Notes: generated by a model from the sequence alone, not told the origin. DNA of 64,000 nucleotides from Myxococcales bacterium (GCA_016712525.1 JADJQX010000001.1:806001-870000); one strand, 5' to 3'; counted from the stretch's first letter, positions 17,501-26,583 are shown. Numbers and translations are program-made.

Positions 17501-18649
17501 GACGTGCGCACCGTGGTTCACGCCGCGCTGCCCGCCACGATCGAGGGGTATTACCAGGAGATCGGGCGCGCCGGCCGTGACGGTGAGCCCTCGCGCGCGG
17601 TGCTCTTTCATGGGTACCGCGATCGGAAGACCCACGAGTTCTTCTTGGAGCGGGACTACCCCGAGCCCGCCGCGCTGACGAAAGTGTACAAGGCGCTCCG
17701 CGACGAGCCCGAGCCCCTCGCCGACGTGCGCGCGCGCGCCCGCCTCTCGGAGGAAGACTTCGAACGCGCCCTCGAGAAGGTGTGGGGCCAAGGAGGGGCG
17801 GTCGTTCGCGGCGACGAGGCCATGCGCGGAGGCCTCGCGCTCGACGCGGTGCTCACGAAGTACCAAGCGCACCTCGACCACAAGAGAGACGCGCTCTCGC
17901 GGATGCAGGCCTACGCGGACGGGTCGAGCTGCCGCATGGTCGCCCTCGTGCGCCACTTCGGCGACACGACCGACCGCGGGCAGGCCTGCGGGGCGTGCGA
18001 CGTGTGCGACGTGAGGGCCGTGGTGTCGCAGCGCGTGGCCTCGCCGAACGAGTCCGAGGCGTCATGGCTCCGGCAGATCGTGGCCACGATCCGAGGGTTT
18101 TCCCGCGGCTCCCCCACGGTCGGCCAGGTGCACCGCGAGCTCGAGCCGAGGGGCCTCGAGCGAAAGGAGCTCGAGCGCCTCGTCGCCGGGCTCGTGCGCG
18201 CGGGCTGGATCGTCTCCGAAGAGGACCGCATGGAGAAAGACGGGGAGACCATCGTGTTTCGTCGCCTCACGCTCGTCGACGGCGGCCCGGACGACGTGAG
18301 CGACGTACAGCTCCTCGCCAAGGCCGAGGACACCGAGCCCTCGCGTGGGCGCGGAGCCCGCGGGCGCAAGACCTCCCGACCCAAACGAGAGCGGGCGACC
18401 TCCTCGCGGAGGCCACGAGCGAGCGCAGAGGCCGATGGCCCACTCGCGCGTGCCCTCCGAGCCTATCGGACGAGCGAGTCGAAGAAGCTCGGAGTGCCGG
18501 CGTTCCGCATCTTCACCGACAAGACACTAGAAGCGCTCGCCGAAGCCAGGCCCCAAACCCTGGACGAGCTCGAGGAGGTCCCAGGCATTGGGCCGTCATT
18601 CGTGAAGCGCCACGGCACCGCCATACTCGGCATCGTGGGGCGCGGCTGA
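14540..18649 (+). CDS. DNA topoisomerase III-RecQ helicase-HRDC fusion protein
   Basis: A 1369-aa protein joining two enzymes. The N-terminal type IA topoisomerase (about 1-610) starts with the TOPRIM motif 'LVVAEKPSVARDIAEVLG', has the acidic 'TDAGREGELIFR' block and the catalytic tyrosine Y326 in 'VSYPRTDSRHL'. A Pro/Arg/Thr-rich linker (about 615-690) follows. The RecQ part has Walker A 'MPTGAGKS' (about 730-737), the DEAH box at 829, helicase motifs to 'QEIGRAGRDG', the RecQ zinc site ('CGACDVC') and winged-helix region, and a C-terminal HRDC domain (about 1300-1366). ATG 14540 is preceded by GAGG; ATG 14492 lacks a ribosome-binding site. Topo III and RecQ-family helicases cooperate in decatenation and double-Holliday-junction dissolution, so this is a one-chain dissolvase candidate. 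Confidence 0.9.
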   Translation: MPTGALTLVVAEKPSVARDIAEVLGARARHEGYLEGGGYLVTWAIGHLVELAEPHEMNPAWKRWAMESLPMVPGEWPLVVSEKTKKQFAVVKKLLRSREVAEVVCATDAGREGELIFRTIAEHAGARKPTKRLWISSLTPDAIRAGMRALKPASHYDALADAARGRSRADWLVGMNLSRAYSLVGDDVLSVGRVQTPTLAMIVERCRAIAAFVPVPYLEVRAVFSPPGDPRPEVAYEGVYVRPGVKGPEARRLPESAELAEAVMGRAKRGRAHVHAVARDSKRIPPPLLYDLSELQRDANRLFGMTASATLQTLQALYERHKLVSYPRTDSRHLSTEVATTLPAIVETIAPSYPGLVAEGSGSRPLGRRFVDDTKVGDHHAIVPTTARPTGTLTTPERNLYDLVCRRLLAAYHDDHVLATTRVTTHVTEGPDTDTYETFGSSIEKVGWKIAERAGRKKPEGEANVPPGLAKGQARDVTAARALHKTTEPPPHLTDASLLTAMETAGKTLDDKELSDAMRERGLGTAATRASILETLLTRGYVVRDGKTLRATEKGEALVDRVHPHVKSPAMTGEWEAKLVAIERGRASLDAFMSEIEDYVRLVVGTARELPMAPRAPRRDATDEGTPREHEARPRPARDERSSSSLQGPTTEATTPAPSPRPTATREPTRGAEPEQRSPKITDSYASPPASRPRDLDGLLRGVFGLTSFRPAQREVCEAVASGEDVLLVMPTGAGKSLCYQLPGLARGGTTLVVSPLIALMEDQVEKLVRLGLRAARIHSGRDRMDSRAACVAYLAGELDYLFIAPERLRVPGFPEMLAKRRPTLVAIDEAHCISQWGHDFRPDYRMLKERLPLLRPAPVVALTATATPSVQDDIVHELGMPSPRRMIRGFRRDNLAIEVTEMGQSARADAIVELLSQPGRRPAIVYAPTRKETESLAAALGKRGHAAAYHAGMSAAARERAQSAFFSGKVNVIVATTAFGMGIDKADVRTVVHAALPATIEGYYQEIGRAGRDGEPSRAVLFHGYRDRKTHEFFLERDYPEPAALTKVYKALRDEPEPLADVRARARLSEEDFERALEKVWGQGGAVVRGDEAMRGGLALDAVLTKYQAHLDHKRDALSRMQAYADGSSCRMVALVRHFGDTTDRGQACGACDVCDVRAVVSQRVASPNESEASWLRQIVATIRGFSRGSPTVGQVHRELEPRGLERKELERLVAGLVRAGWIVSEEDRMEKDGETIVFRRLTLVDGGPDDVSDVQLLAKAEDTEPSRGRGARGRKTSRPKRERATSSRRPRASAEADGPLARALRAYRTSESKKLGVPAFRIFTDKTLEALAEARPQTLDELEEVPGIGPSFVKRHGTAILGIVGRG

Positions 18650-18784
18650 GGCGCATACCCGCCCCCACCTCGGCGTACGTTGGCGTCGATGAACGCCCAA
18701 ACAGCCTGAAATAGTTAGTCTTTTCGAGATGGATCGGCGTGGTGCACCCCAAGGGAGCATCGTAGGCTGAACGCTGAGGTGACC

Positions 18785-20161
18785 ATGTCCAAGCTTCGTA
18801 CCCTCACCGCATCCACGCTCTTCCTCGTGGCGAGCGCGCTCGCCGCCAACTGCGGCTCCGCCGAGGATCCGAGCCCCTTCCCGGACGGTGACTCGGGCGG
18901 CGGTGGTGGAGGTGGCGAGGGCGGCGGCGGCACGGGGTTCGGCTTCCAAGACGCCGGCAACGAGGCGAGCCGACCTTGCGTGGGCCTCGAGTGCCAGCAG
19001 GTCGCGTGCTCGGGCGGAGGCACCACGTCGCTCTCGGGCAAAGTGTTCGCCCCCGAGGGCACGGTGCCGCTCTACAACGCGATCGTGTACGTGCCGAACT
19101 CGAAGCCCGAGCCCTTCAAACAAGGGGTCGTGTGCGAGCAGTGCGGGCAGGTCACGGGCTCTCCGGTGGTCACGGCCCTCACGAACGAGAAGGGCGAGTT
19201 CAAGCTGAACAACGTGCCCGTGGGTAGCGACATCCCGCTCGTCATCCAAATCGGAAAGTGGCGCCGGCAAATCACGATTCCCAAGGTGGAGAAGTGTGTC
19301 GACACGCCGCTCGCGGCGACCGAGACGCGCCTCCCGCGCAACCAGACCGAGGGCGACCTGCCCCAGATGGCCTTCACGAGCGGGAGCGCCGACTCGCTCG
19401 AGTGCTTCCTTCGGAAGCTCGGTATCTCCGACAGCGAGTTCACCCCTCCGACCGGCACGGGGAAAGTGCACTTCTTTCAGGGCAACGGCTCGACGCTCGC
19501 GGGCGGTGTCCCCGCCGCCGCGACGCTCTGGAACGACGCCGCCAACCTCAAGAAGTACGACATCTCGCTCCTCTCGTGCGAAGGCAGCGAGCGCACGGGC
19601 GACAAGTCGCCCCACTACGCCAAGATGCTCGACTACCTCAACTCGGGCGGGAAGGTGTTCGCCTCGCACTATCACTACGTGTGGTTCCGCTACGGCACGG
19701 CGCCTCTGCCCACGGCCGCCACGTGGTCGCCGGCTCCGAGCACCTCACCGCCCTACCAGGTCGACACCGACTTCCCCAAGGGCGTGGCCTTCGCCGACTG
19801 GCTCCAGAACGTGGGCGCCACCACCACGCGGGGGGAGATCAACCTGAGCGAGGTGCGCAACAGCATCGGCGACTCGGCGCCCACCGTGGCGCGTCGCTGG
19901 ATCCGCTCGGACAACCCCAAGACGGCCAAGTACTTCTCGTTCAATACGCCGATCGGCGAGGCCCCCGAGAAGCAGTGCGGAAAAGCCGTGTTCACCGACG
20001 TGCACGTGTCGGGCGCGGGGGGGCAGACCTTCCCCAACTTCTGCAACTCGAACCCGCTCAGCGCCAACGAGAAGGCGCTGATTTTCCTCTTCTTCGATCT
20101 CTCCTCGTGCGTCCAGCCCGACGACAAGCCCCCGGTGCCGCCCCCCTCGATCCCCAAGTGA
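18785..20161 (+). CDS. Large lipoprotein with carboxypeptidase-regulatory-like segment
   Basis: A 458-aa lipoprotein: lipobox 'LAANC', then a Gly-rich spacer (about 36-55). The segment 'TSLSGKVFAPEGTVPLYNAIVYVP...GEFKLNNVPVG' resembles a carboxypeptidase-regulatory-like beta-sandwich. Multiple paired Cys suggest disulphides. The large C-terminal region (from about residue 200) is unassigned; 'SPHYAKMLDYLNSGGKVFASHYHYVWF' resembles the end of a ThuA/class I GATase-like Rossmann fold, but I cannot prove this. ATG 18785 follows TGAGGTG. Confidence 0.75.
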   Translation: MSKLRTLTASTLFLVASALAANCGSAEDPSPFPDGDSGGGGGGGEGGGGTGFGFQDAGNEASRPCVGLECQQVACSGGGTTSLSGKVFAPEGTVPLYNAIVYVPNSKPEPFKQGVVCEQCGQVTGSPVVTALTNEKGEFKLNNVPVGSDIPLVIQIGKWRRQITIPKVEKCVDTPLAATETRLPRNQTEGDLPQMAFTSGSADSLECFLRKLGISDSEFTPPTGTGKVHFFQGNGSTLAGGVPAAATLWNDAANLKKYDISLLSCEGSERTGDKSPHYAKMLDYLNSGGKVFASHYHYVWFRYGTAPLPTAATWSPAPSTSPPYQVDTDFPKGVAFADWLQNVGATTTRGEINLSEVRNSIGDSAPTVARRWIRSDNPKTAKYFSFNTPIGEAPEKQCGKAVFTDVHVSGAGGQTFPNFCNSNPLSANEKALIFLFFDLSSCVQPDDKPPVPPPSIPK

Positions 20162-20249
20162 GATCCGGCCCGGCCGTTCACTTCCAAATCGTTTCCAAAC
20201 GGCGCGCCCGGGCGTGAAATCCAGCGCGCCCGCGGCAACCTAGTGGGGC

Positions 20250-21371
20250 ATGACCAACGACCGACCTTCGCTCGTCCAGCCGTCCTCCCCTCGCCCGAAC
20301 CTCGTCACGCTCGCGGCGCTCGCCCTCGCGCTCACGACCGCCGGTCTCGCCCCATCGGGCTGCGGGATCGGCGTCGGGGGCGTCGATCCTTCCGATTCGG
20401 GCGTCGGGGGCGACGTAACGTCGAGCCCCACGGTCGCCACGCCGCCTTCGTCGAGCGCCTCGGCCAGCAGCACCGGCACCTCCGCGCCGCCCGGTGTGCC
20501 CGCGCCGAAGGTGCACGTCGTCCTCTTCACGCACATCGAGGACAACACCCCCATGGGCCCCCTCGACTCGCCGCAAGCCCGTGTAAGCTACATGAACATG
20601 CGGGCGCGCATCGTCGAGATGGGCAAGCTCGCGGCGGCCCACAAGGTCGCTTGGTCGTTCCAACCCGATTGGAAGATCCTCGTCGCCGCCAAGCAGCTCG
20701 AGGACACGCAGACCATGGCGTCGACGGGCGGCAAGAACTTCCTCGTCTACCTGCGTGATACGCTCGGCGTCTTCGTCGATCCGCACTCGCACGAGAACAA
20801 CGGCTACAACTACCCGGACGTCGCGTACCTCCTGAAGGACCTCGGCGTCGGCGGGAGCACGGTCATCGGTGGCCACGTGTGGGACCCTTCGCTGCCCCAG
20901 TTCGCCGAGTGGGATACGTTCCGGTCGCCCGTCGCGGGCCTCATGTTCCCGGCGTTCACCTGGCGAGGCGATATCCTCATGGGAAGCGGGACGCCCAACC
21001 ACGTGAACGACCCGATCGTCTCGGGGGTGTGGCGACCGAAGGACCGAAACGCCTACTTCGTCGACGATCCGACCGGGAACGTCGCGGCCGTCGGGGCGTA
21101 CACGAAGGGGCTCGAGGGGGTGACCGAGCTCGTGGGCAAGTACGCGTCGGGCGAAGTACCTGCATCATGCATACTCACGTCGAGCTACCACGTCGCGCCG
21201 GCCGCGCTGCTCGCGCCGGACGGCATCGCGGCCATCGAACGCGACGTGCTCGCGCCGCTCGAGGCGCAGGCCAACGCCGGCAAGGTCGTGCTCACCGATT
21301 TCACGAGCCTCGTCGCGACGTGGAAGCGCGACTACGGGGCCAAGGCGTGCCTCTACCCGACGCCGAAGTGA
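20250..21371 (+). CDS. Putative lipoprotein, polysaccharide-deacetylase-like barrel
   Basis: A 373-aa protein with a signal peptide and lipobox 'PSGC', a Ser/Thr/Pro linker (about 45-85), then a (beta/alpha)-barrel-like domain. 'VVLFTHIEDNTP', 'AWSFQPDWKILVA', 'VDPHSHENNGYNYPDVA' and 'SSYHVAPA' recall glycoside-hydrolase/deacetylase proteins in which His and Asp bind a metal. Recognition is by pattern only. It lies in the same direction 88 bp after the preceding lipoprotein. Confidence 0.6.
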   Translation: MTNDRPSLVQPSSPRPNLVTLAALALALTTAGLAPSGCGIGVGGVDPSDSGVGGDVTSSPTVATPPSSSASASSTGTSAPPGVPAPKVHVVLFTHIEDNTPMGPLDSPQARVSYMNMRARIVEMGKLAAAHKVAWSFQPDWKILVAAKQLEDTQTMASTGGKNFLVYLRDTLGVFVDPHSHENNGYNYPDVAYLLKDLGVGGSTVIGGHVWDPSLPQFAEWDTFRSPVAGLMFPAFTWRGDILMGSGTPNHVNDPIVSGVWRPKDRNAYFVDDPTGNVAAVGAYTKGLEGVTELVGKYASGEVPASCILTSSYHVAPAALLAPDGIAAIERDVLAPLEAQANAGKVVLTDFTSLVATWKRDYGAKACLYPTPK

Positions 21372-21405
21372 TCTTCGGATCGCTCCGCCGGCGCCGACGC
21401 GCTCG

Positions 21406-21930
21406 CTACCTGCGGCCGGGAGACCGAGGTGTCGTCGAGGGGGAGGAAGGTTCGCCGCTCGAGAGCCCGCAGCGCGCGGCGTAGTCGGCCCGAGCGGCGT
21501 CGCCACGGGGGAGCGGCGCCAAGCTCCCGAGCGCACGAACACGGGTCTCGACGACACGGGCGCGCTCCTCGGAGGCGAGCGCACCCGAGAGGCCTCGGTC
21601 GCATCCGTCGCCGAGCCCGTCGTGAAAGTGGACTCCGAGGTGGGCGAGGCGCCCCGCGAGCGCCGCGTCCGAGGCGTTCGTGTCGAGCATGGGGCGCCCG
21701 GCCACGAGCACCCCCAGCGTGTCGATCGGGCCAAAACACACACTGGGTAGATCACGCACGGCCGCGCGCGCCTCGGCGTCGGCGGCGAGCCACGTCACGA
21801 GGCGCGCTTCTCGCGAGGCGTCGGCGAAGAACGGCGAAGGGCACGCGGCACGCGGCGTGTCCGTCCGCAGACTCTCGTGCGCGCACCCGAGAGGGACCAG
21901 CGCCACGAGCCCTGCGAGGGCGCGCTTCAC
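21406..21930 (-). CDS. Small lipoprotein of unknown function
   Basis: A 174-aa protein with signal peptide and lipobox 'PLGC'. The GTG start (21930-21928) overlaps the stop of the preceding gene as GTGA, so the two are coupled. The Cys-containing mature region is not recognised. Confidence 0.65.
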   Translation of the reverse strand: MKRALAGLVALVPLGCAHESLRTDTPRAACPSPFFADASREARLVTWLAADAEARAAVRDLPSVCFGPIDTLGVLVAGRPMLDTNASDAALAGRLAHLGVHFHDGLGDGCDRGLSGALASEERARVVETRVRALGSLAPLPRGDAARADYAARCGLSSGEPSSPSTTPRSPGRR

Positions 21931-22703
21931 GTGGCGCGTCGCCGGAGCACACGAGCCACGAGGGCCACGGCGACGAGAACGAGGGCGCCCGTGGGACCTT
22001 CGCTCGGGGTCGCGCTGCAGCCCGCGCACCCTCCTGCCTTTCCGGGCCTCGGGGGGGCGGCGGGCGGCCTCTCGGGGGTCGCGGTCGCGGCGGGGGGCTC
22101 CTCCACGCGGGGCTCTTGCTCGAGGGGGATCCCGGCCCCGGCCTCGCGCGGAGAAAAATCGGGGATGATGCCGCGCTCGTCGCCGAAGGTCACTGCCGGA
22201 GCTGCGTTCTTGGGGCGCGATACGGGGGCGCTCACGTCGGCGGGCAAACACACGCTCGCGCGGAGGCACCTCTCCTGAGCGCTGCACGTACCTCCAGCCC
22301 CACACGGCCCCGAGTACACGCGCGCCCGAGCCGCCATCGGCGGGGCCCCCAGGAGCGACACGGGCCCCTCCGGAACGGGCGAAGCTTCCCCCCAGCGGAG
22401 GTGCGAAGGATCGTCGAACGCGCAGAGGTCCACCTCTTTGCAGCGCGCACCACCACACGAGGCATCGCTCCGGCAGAGCACGAGCGTGCACTGCCCACCC
22501 TCGATCCCGCGCCATCCGACCGGACAATCTTTTGGTGCATCTTGCACACAATGAGTGCCGCCGTGATCGTGCACGAGGTGCGTACCCGCGGGGCACGCGA
22601 GCGGTCGCGGCGGAGGCAGCGCGTCGGCGTGCGCGCGCGCTGGCGCGAGGGCAGCGAGGAGCGGGAGGCAGGCGAAGAGACGCGCGGAGAAGGACGAGGG
22701 CAC
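21927..22703 (-). CDS. Cys-rich secreted protein with MYXO-CTERM-like tail
   Basis: A 258-aa protein from GTG 22703. A signal peptide (hydrophobic 'LFACLPLLAALAPARAHA') is followed by a Cys-rich region with several Cys pairs ('CTLVLCRSDASCGGARC', 'CGAGGTC'), an acidic Pro-rich linker and a C-terminal 'GCAGC' - hydrophobic segment - RRR tail typical of MYXO-CTERM-type anchoring. The start was chosen for the signal peptide; no ATG fits in frame. It is coupled by GTGA to the downstream lipoprotein gene. Confidence 0.7.
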   Translation of the reverse strand: MPSSFSARLFACLPLLAALAPARAHADALPPPRPLACPAGTHLVHDHGGTHCVQDAPKDCPVGWRGIEGGQCTLVLCRSDASCGGARCKEVDLCAFDDPSHLRWGEASPVPEGPVSLLGAPPMAARARVYSGPCGAGGTCSAQERCLRASVCLPADVSAPVSRPKNAAPAVTFGDERGIIPDFSPREAGAGIPLEQEPRVEEPPAATATPERPPAAPPRPGKAGGCAGCSATPSEGPTGALVLVAVALVARVLRRRAT

Positions 22704-22827
22704 GGCGGCATCGTCATGGATGCGCCGCGGCACCGCAAGGGTCGCGCGACGCGACTCGTTGCCGGCACGCGCGCCCGGCGGTGAAAGAACGGTTCCCCTC
22801 GGCTTCGCTGCATGAGACCGTGGGCTC

Positions 22828-23994
22828 ATGCGCCTCCGATTCGCCGTGTCGCTCGGTCTCCTCGCACTTTGCCATTGCAAGAGCCCACCCCCGGTGGACA
22901 AGCCCGGCCCCGCACCGAGCGCCTCCACCGCCCAGGCCTCGGCCAGCGCCGCGACCAGCGCGTCCGCGACGCCTCCCGCCGCGAGCGCACGACACACCCA
23001 GCCTTACAAGGCCATCGCCCGCGCGGGCGCCGACGTGGCCGTGGCGGGAGGCGCCGACGCCGACGGCAGCTCGAAGCCCACCGTCACCCCCGCGTCGGTG
23101 GGGCTCCCCACGGTCGACTTCGGGCCCCCGGGCCCCGTCGCCCTCAAGGGGTATCCCGACGGGCCGATCGGAAACGGCATGAGCGACCCCGCCACGGCTC
23201 TCGGCTACTCCAAAGACGGCTCCGAGCTCGTGGCCTGTGGCGACATGGTGGGCGGGTTCTCCGAGGGCGCCCCCAAGGGGTCCGAGCTCGGGACGCTCTG
23301 CTACGTGGCCGGGCGAACCGGGCCTACACGCTCGTTCGCGGCCGAAGAGAAGGGGCTCAGCCCGCAGTACGTGGACGCGGTGACCTCCCTCAAGAGCGGC
23401 TCGATGGTGCGCCTCACGCCGACGACGACGCCCCCCGCGGTGGCCGCCACGTGGGGCTTCGCCAAGGACATCACCATCGAGGTCACGAAGGGCAGCGCGC
23501 TCAAGATCGGCGGCCGCGTCGGCGCCGAGGAGCCCGTGTATCCGGTGACCCTGTCGGTCAAGCCGCCGCACCCCGACATGCAATACGACGGCACCTGGAA
23601 CGCCATTCTGCCCTCCCCCGAGAAGACCGAGCTCGGGTTCGTGGGCCACTTCTTCTGCATGGAGTGGTGCAACGACCTCGTCATCGCGCGACTGCCTTAC
23701 GGCAAGCTCGCGAGCCTCGTCTTCAACGACACGGGCTTCCGCCACCACCAAAAGAAAGACTACCAAGTCTCCCGCGAGCTCTTCTTGAAGGCCACCTGGG
23801 CGAACCCCACGGCCCCGCTCCCGCCGTACAACCTCGCGTGCGCCTACGCCCTCACGAACGACGCCACGAACGCCGAGAAGGCCCTCAAGTTGGCGATCGC
23901 GGTGGGCGGCCCCAAGGTCAAGGCGCGTGCCGTGAAGGATCCCGACTTCAAGGCCGTGGTCACCGCCAAGTGGTTCGTCGAGCTCACCAAGTGA
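22828..23994 (+). CDS. Lipoprotein with C-terminal TPR-like region
   Basis: A 388-aa lipoprotein (lipobox 'LCHC') with an Ala/Ser/Pro linker (20-60). The central domain is not recognised. The last 80 residues ('QVSRELFLKATWANPTAPLPPYNLACAYALTNDATNAEKALKLAI' region) form one to two TPR-like helical hairpins. It is divergent from the MYXO-CTERM gene across about 125 bp. Confidence 0.7.
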   Translation: MRLRFAVSLGLLALCHCKSPPPVDKPGPAPSASTAQASASAATSASATPPAASARHTQPYKAIARAGADVAVAGGADADGSSKPTVTPASVGLPTVDFGPPGPVALKGYPDGPIGNGMSDPATALGYSKDGSELVACGDMVGGFSEGAPKGSELGTLCYVAGRTGPTRSFAAEEKGLSPQYVDAVTSLKSGSMVRLTPTTTPPAVAATWGFAKDITIEVTKGSALKIGGRVGAEEPVYPVTLSVKPPHPDMQYDGTWNAILPSPEKTELGFVGHFFCMEWCNDLVIARLPYGKLASLVFNDTGFRHHQKKDYQVSRELFLKATWANPTAPLPPYNLACAYALTNDATNAEKALKLAIAVGGPKVKARAVKDPDFKAVVTAKWFVELTK

Positions 23995-24145
23995 CGCCGC
24001 GCGCGCCGAGGAGCGCGAGCGCCGCAGCTCGTGTTTCATGCGGCGCCCGGGCAGCCCACCGCCGCGCCGAGCCCAATGTGCGAGGGGCCGGCGCATCCGC
24101 TACGAATCCCCTCGCGACGCCGCTCGGCGTGGCCTCGTTCCCGCC

Positions 24146-24631
24146 GTGAACGCGCCCAAGAAGGCACGCGCGAACGGCGTCATCGCGGAGAACCGCAAGG
24201 CGCGGCACCACTACGACGTCGTCGAGCGGTACGAGGCGGGCATCGTCCTGAAAGGCAGCGAGGTCAAGTCGCTCCGCGAGGGCCGCGTCGACCTCTCTGA
24301 GGCGTTCGGCGCCATCGAACGAGGGGAGCTGTGGTTGCGGCAGCTCTACGTGGCCTCGTACTTCGCCGCCCGCTCGTTCCCCCACGCCGAGAGGGGCGCG
24401 CGAAAGCTCCTCCTCCACGCACGAGAGATCGTCAAGATCGAGCGCGCCATTATGCGTGAAGGATACACGCTCGTGCCGCTCGACCTGCACTTTCGCAACG
24501 GCTTCGTGAAGGTGACGCTCGCCGTGGCGCGCGGCAAGAAGGACCACGACAAACGCCGCGCCATCGCCGAACGAGAGCTCGATCGTGAGCTCTCCGCCAC
24601 GGTGCGTTCCATCAAGGGCAAGCCCCGCTGA
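24146..24631 (+). CDS. smpB: SsrA-binding protein SmpB
   Basis: A 161-aa protein. The family signature is clear: 'NRKARHHYDVVERYEAGIVLKGSEVKSLREG' at the N-terminus, 'ERGELWLRQLYVASY', 'KLLLHAREI' and the basic C-terminal tail 'KKDHDKRRAIAERE'. SmpB delivers tmRNA to stalled ribosomes. The GTG start at 24146 gives the standard length; the open frame upstream is not protein-like. No tmRNA gene was seen nearby. Confidence 0.95.
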   Translation: MNAPKKARANGVIAENRKARHHYDVVERYEAGIVLKGSEVKSLREGRVDLSEAFGAIERGELWLRQLYVASYFAARSFPHAERGARKLLLHAREIVKIERAIMREGYTLVPLDLHFRNGFVKVTLAVARGKKDHDKRRAIAERELDRELSATVRSIKGKPR

Positions 24632-24667
24632 GCTTGGAGCCTGGCCCATCGGCCGCCGAGGTGAAGC

Positions 24668-25951
24668 TCACCCTCGAGCTCTCTCGCGAGAGAAGGCCTG
24701 TTCGACGTGCGCGCACGCGGTCTCCACGCCGAGCTCGCGTTCGACCTCTCGGGCGAGCCTCTCGGCGCGCTCCTGGAGCTCGGGCCGTCGCGCCGCCCGC
24801 ACCCTCGCCGTGAGCCCCGACTCGTCGAGCGTACGAGCGGGCAGAGGCTTCGGCGCCACACCACGGCGATAGAGGAGGTCGGCCCAAAAGAACTGGTCGG
24901 CGATGTGAGGGACCACGACCTCCGGGCGCCCGGCGCGCAGGGCGGCGTGGGTGGTGCCTGCTCCACCGTGGTGCACGACGACGGCGCACCGTGGAAAGAC
25001 CGCCGCGTGCGGCGCGCGCACCGTGACGAACACGTCGTCCGCCGGAGGGATCTTCTCGACCTCGGGGAGCTGCACCACGGCGCGCATCCCGAGCACGCGG
25101 GCCGCTCGTATCGCCGCGTGCGCCGCCTCGAGCGCTCGATCGGGCTCGAGGTTCGCCATGCTCCCCAGCGTGAAGAAGAGCGGCGCGTCCCCCGCGCCCA
25201 AGAAGGCCGCGAGCCCTTCCTCGACCGTGGAGGTCGTGCCTCCCTCGCGGAGCTCCCAGAACCCGGTCACCGCGATCTTCTCGTCGAAGTCCGCGGGGCG
25301 CGGCAGGAGCGCCGGCGACATCGCGAGGAGGCCGGCGCACGCCCGTTCGGTCACGGCCGTCGAGACGTTCTTCACGGGAGGCAGCCCGGCCCGCTCTCTC
25401 ACCACCGCGACGCGCGCCCCGAGGACGCCGTCCATCGCCTTCGCCGCCACCCACCACAAGAGCGGGTGGAAGAGCCGGCCGAGCCGAGGAGCGCCCATGG
25501 GAGGGTAGTCCCGCGTGGGAAAGAGGGGCGCGAACGCGACACACGCGAACGGCTTCGCGGCGGCCTCGGCGGCGCTCACGGCAGGGTGCGCCATGGAGTG
25601 CACGACGAGCGCGTCGGCCCACTCCGCGAGGTCGCGACCTGCGTCGAACATGGCATCGGCCACGGGGTCGAGCGCGTCCGTGAGGATTCGCTCGAGCTGC
25701 TTCACGGGGTTCTTCACGCGGAAGTTCTCGCGTGCGCCGTCGGCGATTCGCGCCCGCGCCTCGCGGAAGTACTCCGCGCCGACGCGCTCTTCGTCGACGT
25801 GTGCCCCTTGGCCAAGCGCCGACAACGAGCGCCCCTCCACGTTCGTCGTCACGAGGCGCACCTCGTGCCCCCGCGCAGAGAGCGCCCCCGCGAGCGCGAA
25901 GAACGGCCGAATGTCCCCCTCGGTCCCCCACGTTTGTAGCCCGATTCGCAT
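24668..25951 (-). CDS. GT1-family glycosyltransferase (UGT/MGT-like)
   Basis: A 427-aa GT-B fold enzyme. The N-terminal domain starts 'MRIGLQTWGTEGDIRPFFALAGAL', the usual acceptor-domain start. The C-terminal nucleotide-sugar site is 'VVHHGGAGTTHAALRAGRPEVVVPHIADQFFWADL', the diagnostic motif. It resembles sterol/macrolide glucosyltransferases; the acceptor is not predictable. An in-frame upstream ATG at 26059 was rejected because the fold starts at 25951. It is convergent with smpB. Confidence 0.88.
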   Translation of the reverse strand: MRIGLQTWGTEGDIRPFFALAGALSARGHEVRLVTTNVEGRSLSALGQGAHVDEERVGAEYFREARARIADGARENFRVKNPVKQLERILTDALDPVADAMFDAGRDLAEWADALVVHSMAHPAVSAAEAAAKPFACVAFAPLFPTRDYPPMGAPRLGRLFHPLLWWVAAKAMDGVLGARVAVVRERAGLPPVKNVSTAVTERACAGLLAMSPALLPRPADFDEKIAVTGFWELREGGTTSTVEEGLAAFLGAGDAPLFFTLGSMANLEPDRALEAAHAAIRAARVLGMRAVVQLPEVEKIPPADDVFVTVRAPHAAVFPRCAVVVHHGGAGTTHAALRAGRPEVVVPHIADQFFWADLLYRRGVAPKPLPARTLDESGLTARVRAARRPELQERAERLAREVERELGVETACAHVEQAFSRERARG

Positions 25952-26127
25952 ACGCCGCTCGATAGGGTGGACCCCATCCGTGGGGAAGCCCGTCCGGAAG
26001 GGGCTTGCGCTCTTCTTAGGCTGCTGAGCGCGGAAGGGCTCGCCGATCCGTAGCTTCACGTGCGTACGGAGCCATGGAGAACCGCAGCACGTCGCGCCGG
26101 TGAGGTTCGCGGGCTACACTTCGTCGC

Positions 26128-26583
26128 ATGAGTGGACATCGCCTCGCGCTCGCCATCGTCTCGCTCGTCGCCGTGGGCATGGTGGCGGCCGAGCCCGCGC
26201 GCGCCGCGTTCGCGGCCCGGGTCCCCGCGACCGACGCGCCCGTGGGGCTCCCCATAGCGGCGGCTCCCGCAACGGCTCCGGCGCCCACGGCCCCTCCCGG
26301 TTCGCCTGCGGCCGTCGTGGTGCCCGCGCTCGATCCTTCGGAGGGCACCCCGGTGAGCCCCGCGCCGCCTCCGGCCATGCTCCCGCCTCGCAGGCGCGCC
26401 GTCGAAGCTCCGCGGCTCGACCTCCACGATCCGTGGGGGGCCGGCACGCTCGCGGCGCCGACGTCAGCCTCCAAGGGTGCGGCGCTCGACCTGGTCGATC
26501 CGTGGGATCCGTCGCGCTCGTTCGCGCCTTCCGGCCCACGAAGCGAGCGCCCCCTCGACCCGTGGACGTCCCCGTCCCCTTGA
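26128..26583 (+). CDS. Small secreted protein with DPW repeats
   Basis: A 151-aa protein with a signal peptide (cleavage near 'EPARAAFA'), an Ala/Pro-rich linker and three short C-terminal repeats: 'LDLHDPWG', 'LDLVDPWD' and 'PLDPWT'. Function unknown; the Asp-Pro-Trp motifs could be linear binding peptides. Confidence 0.6.
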   Translation: MSGHRLALAIVSLVAVGMVAAEPARAAFAARVPATDAPVGLPIAAAPATAPAPTAPPGSPAAVVVPALDPSEGTPVSPAPPPAMLPPRRRAVEAPRLDLHDPWGAGTLAAPTSASKGAALDLVDPWDPSRSFAPSGPRSERPLDPWTSPSP

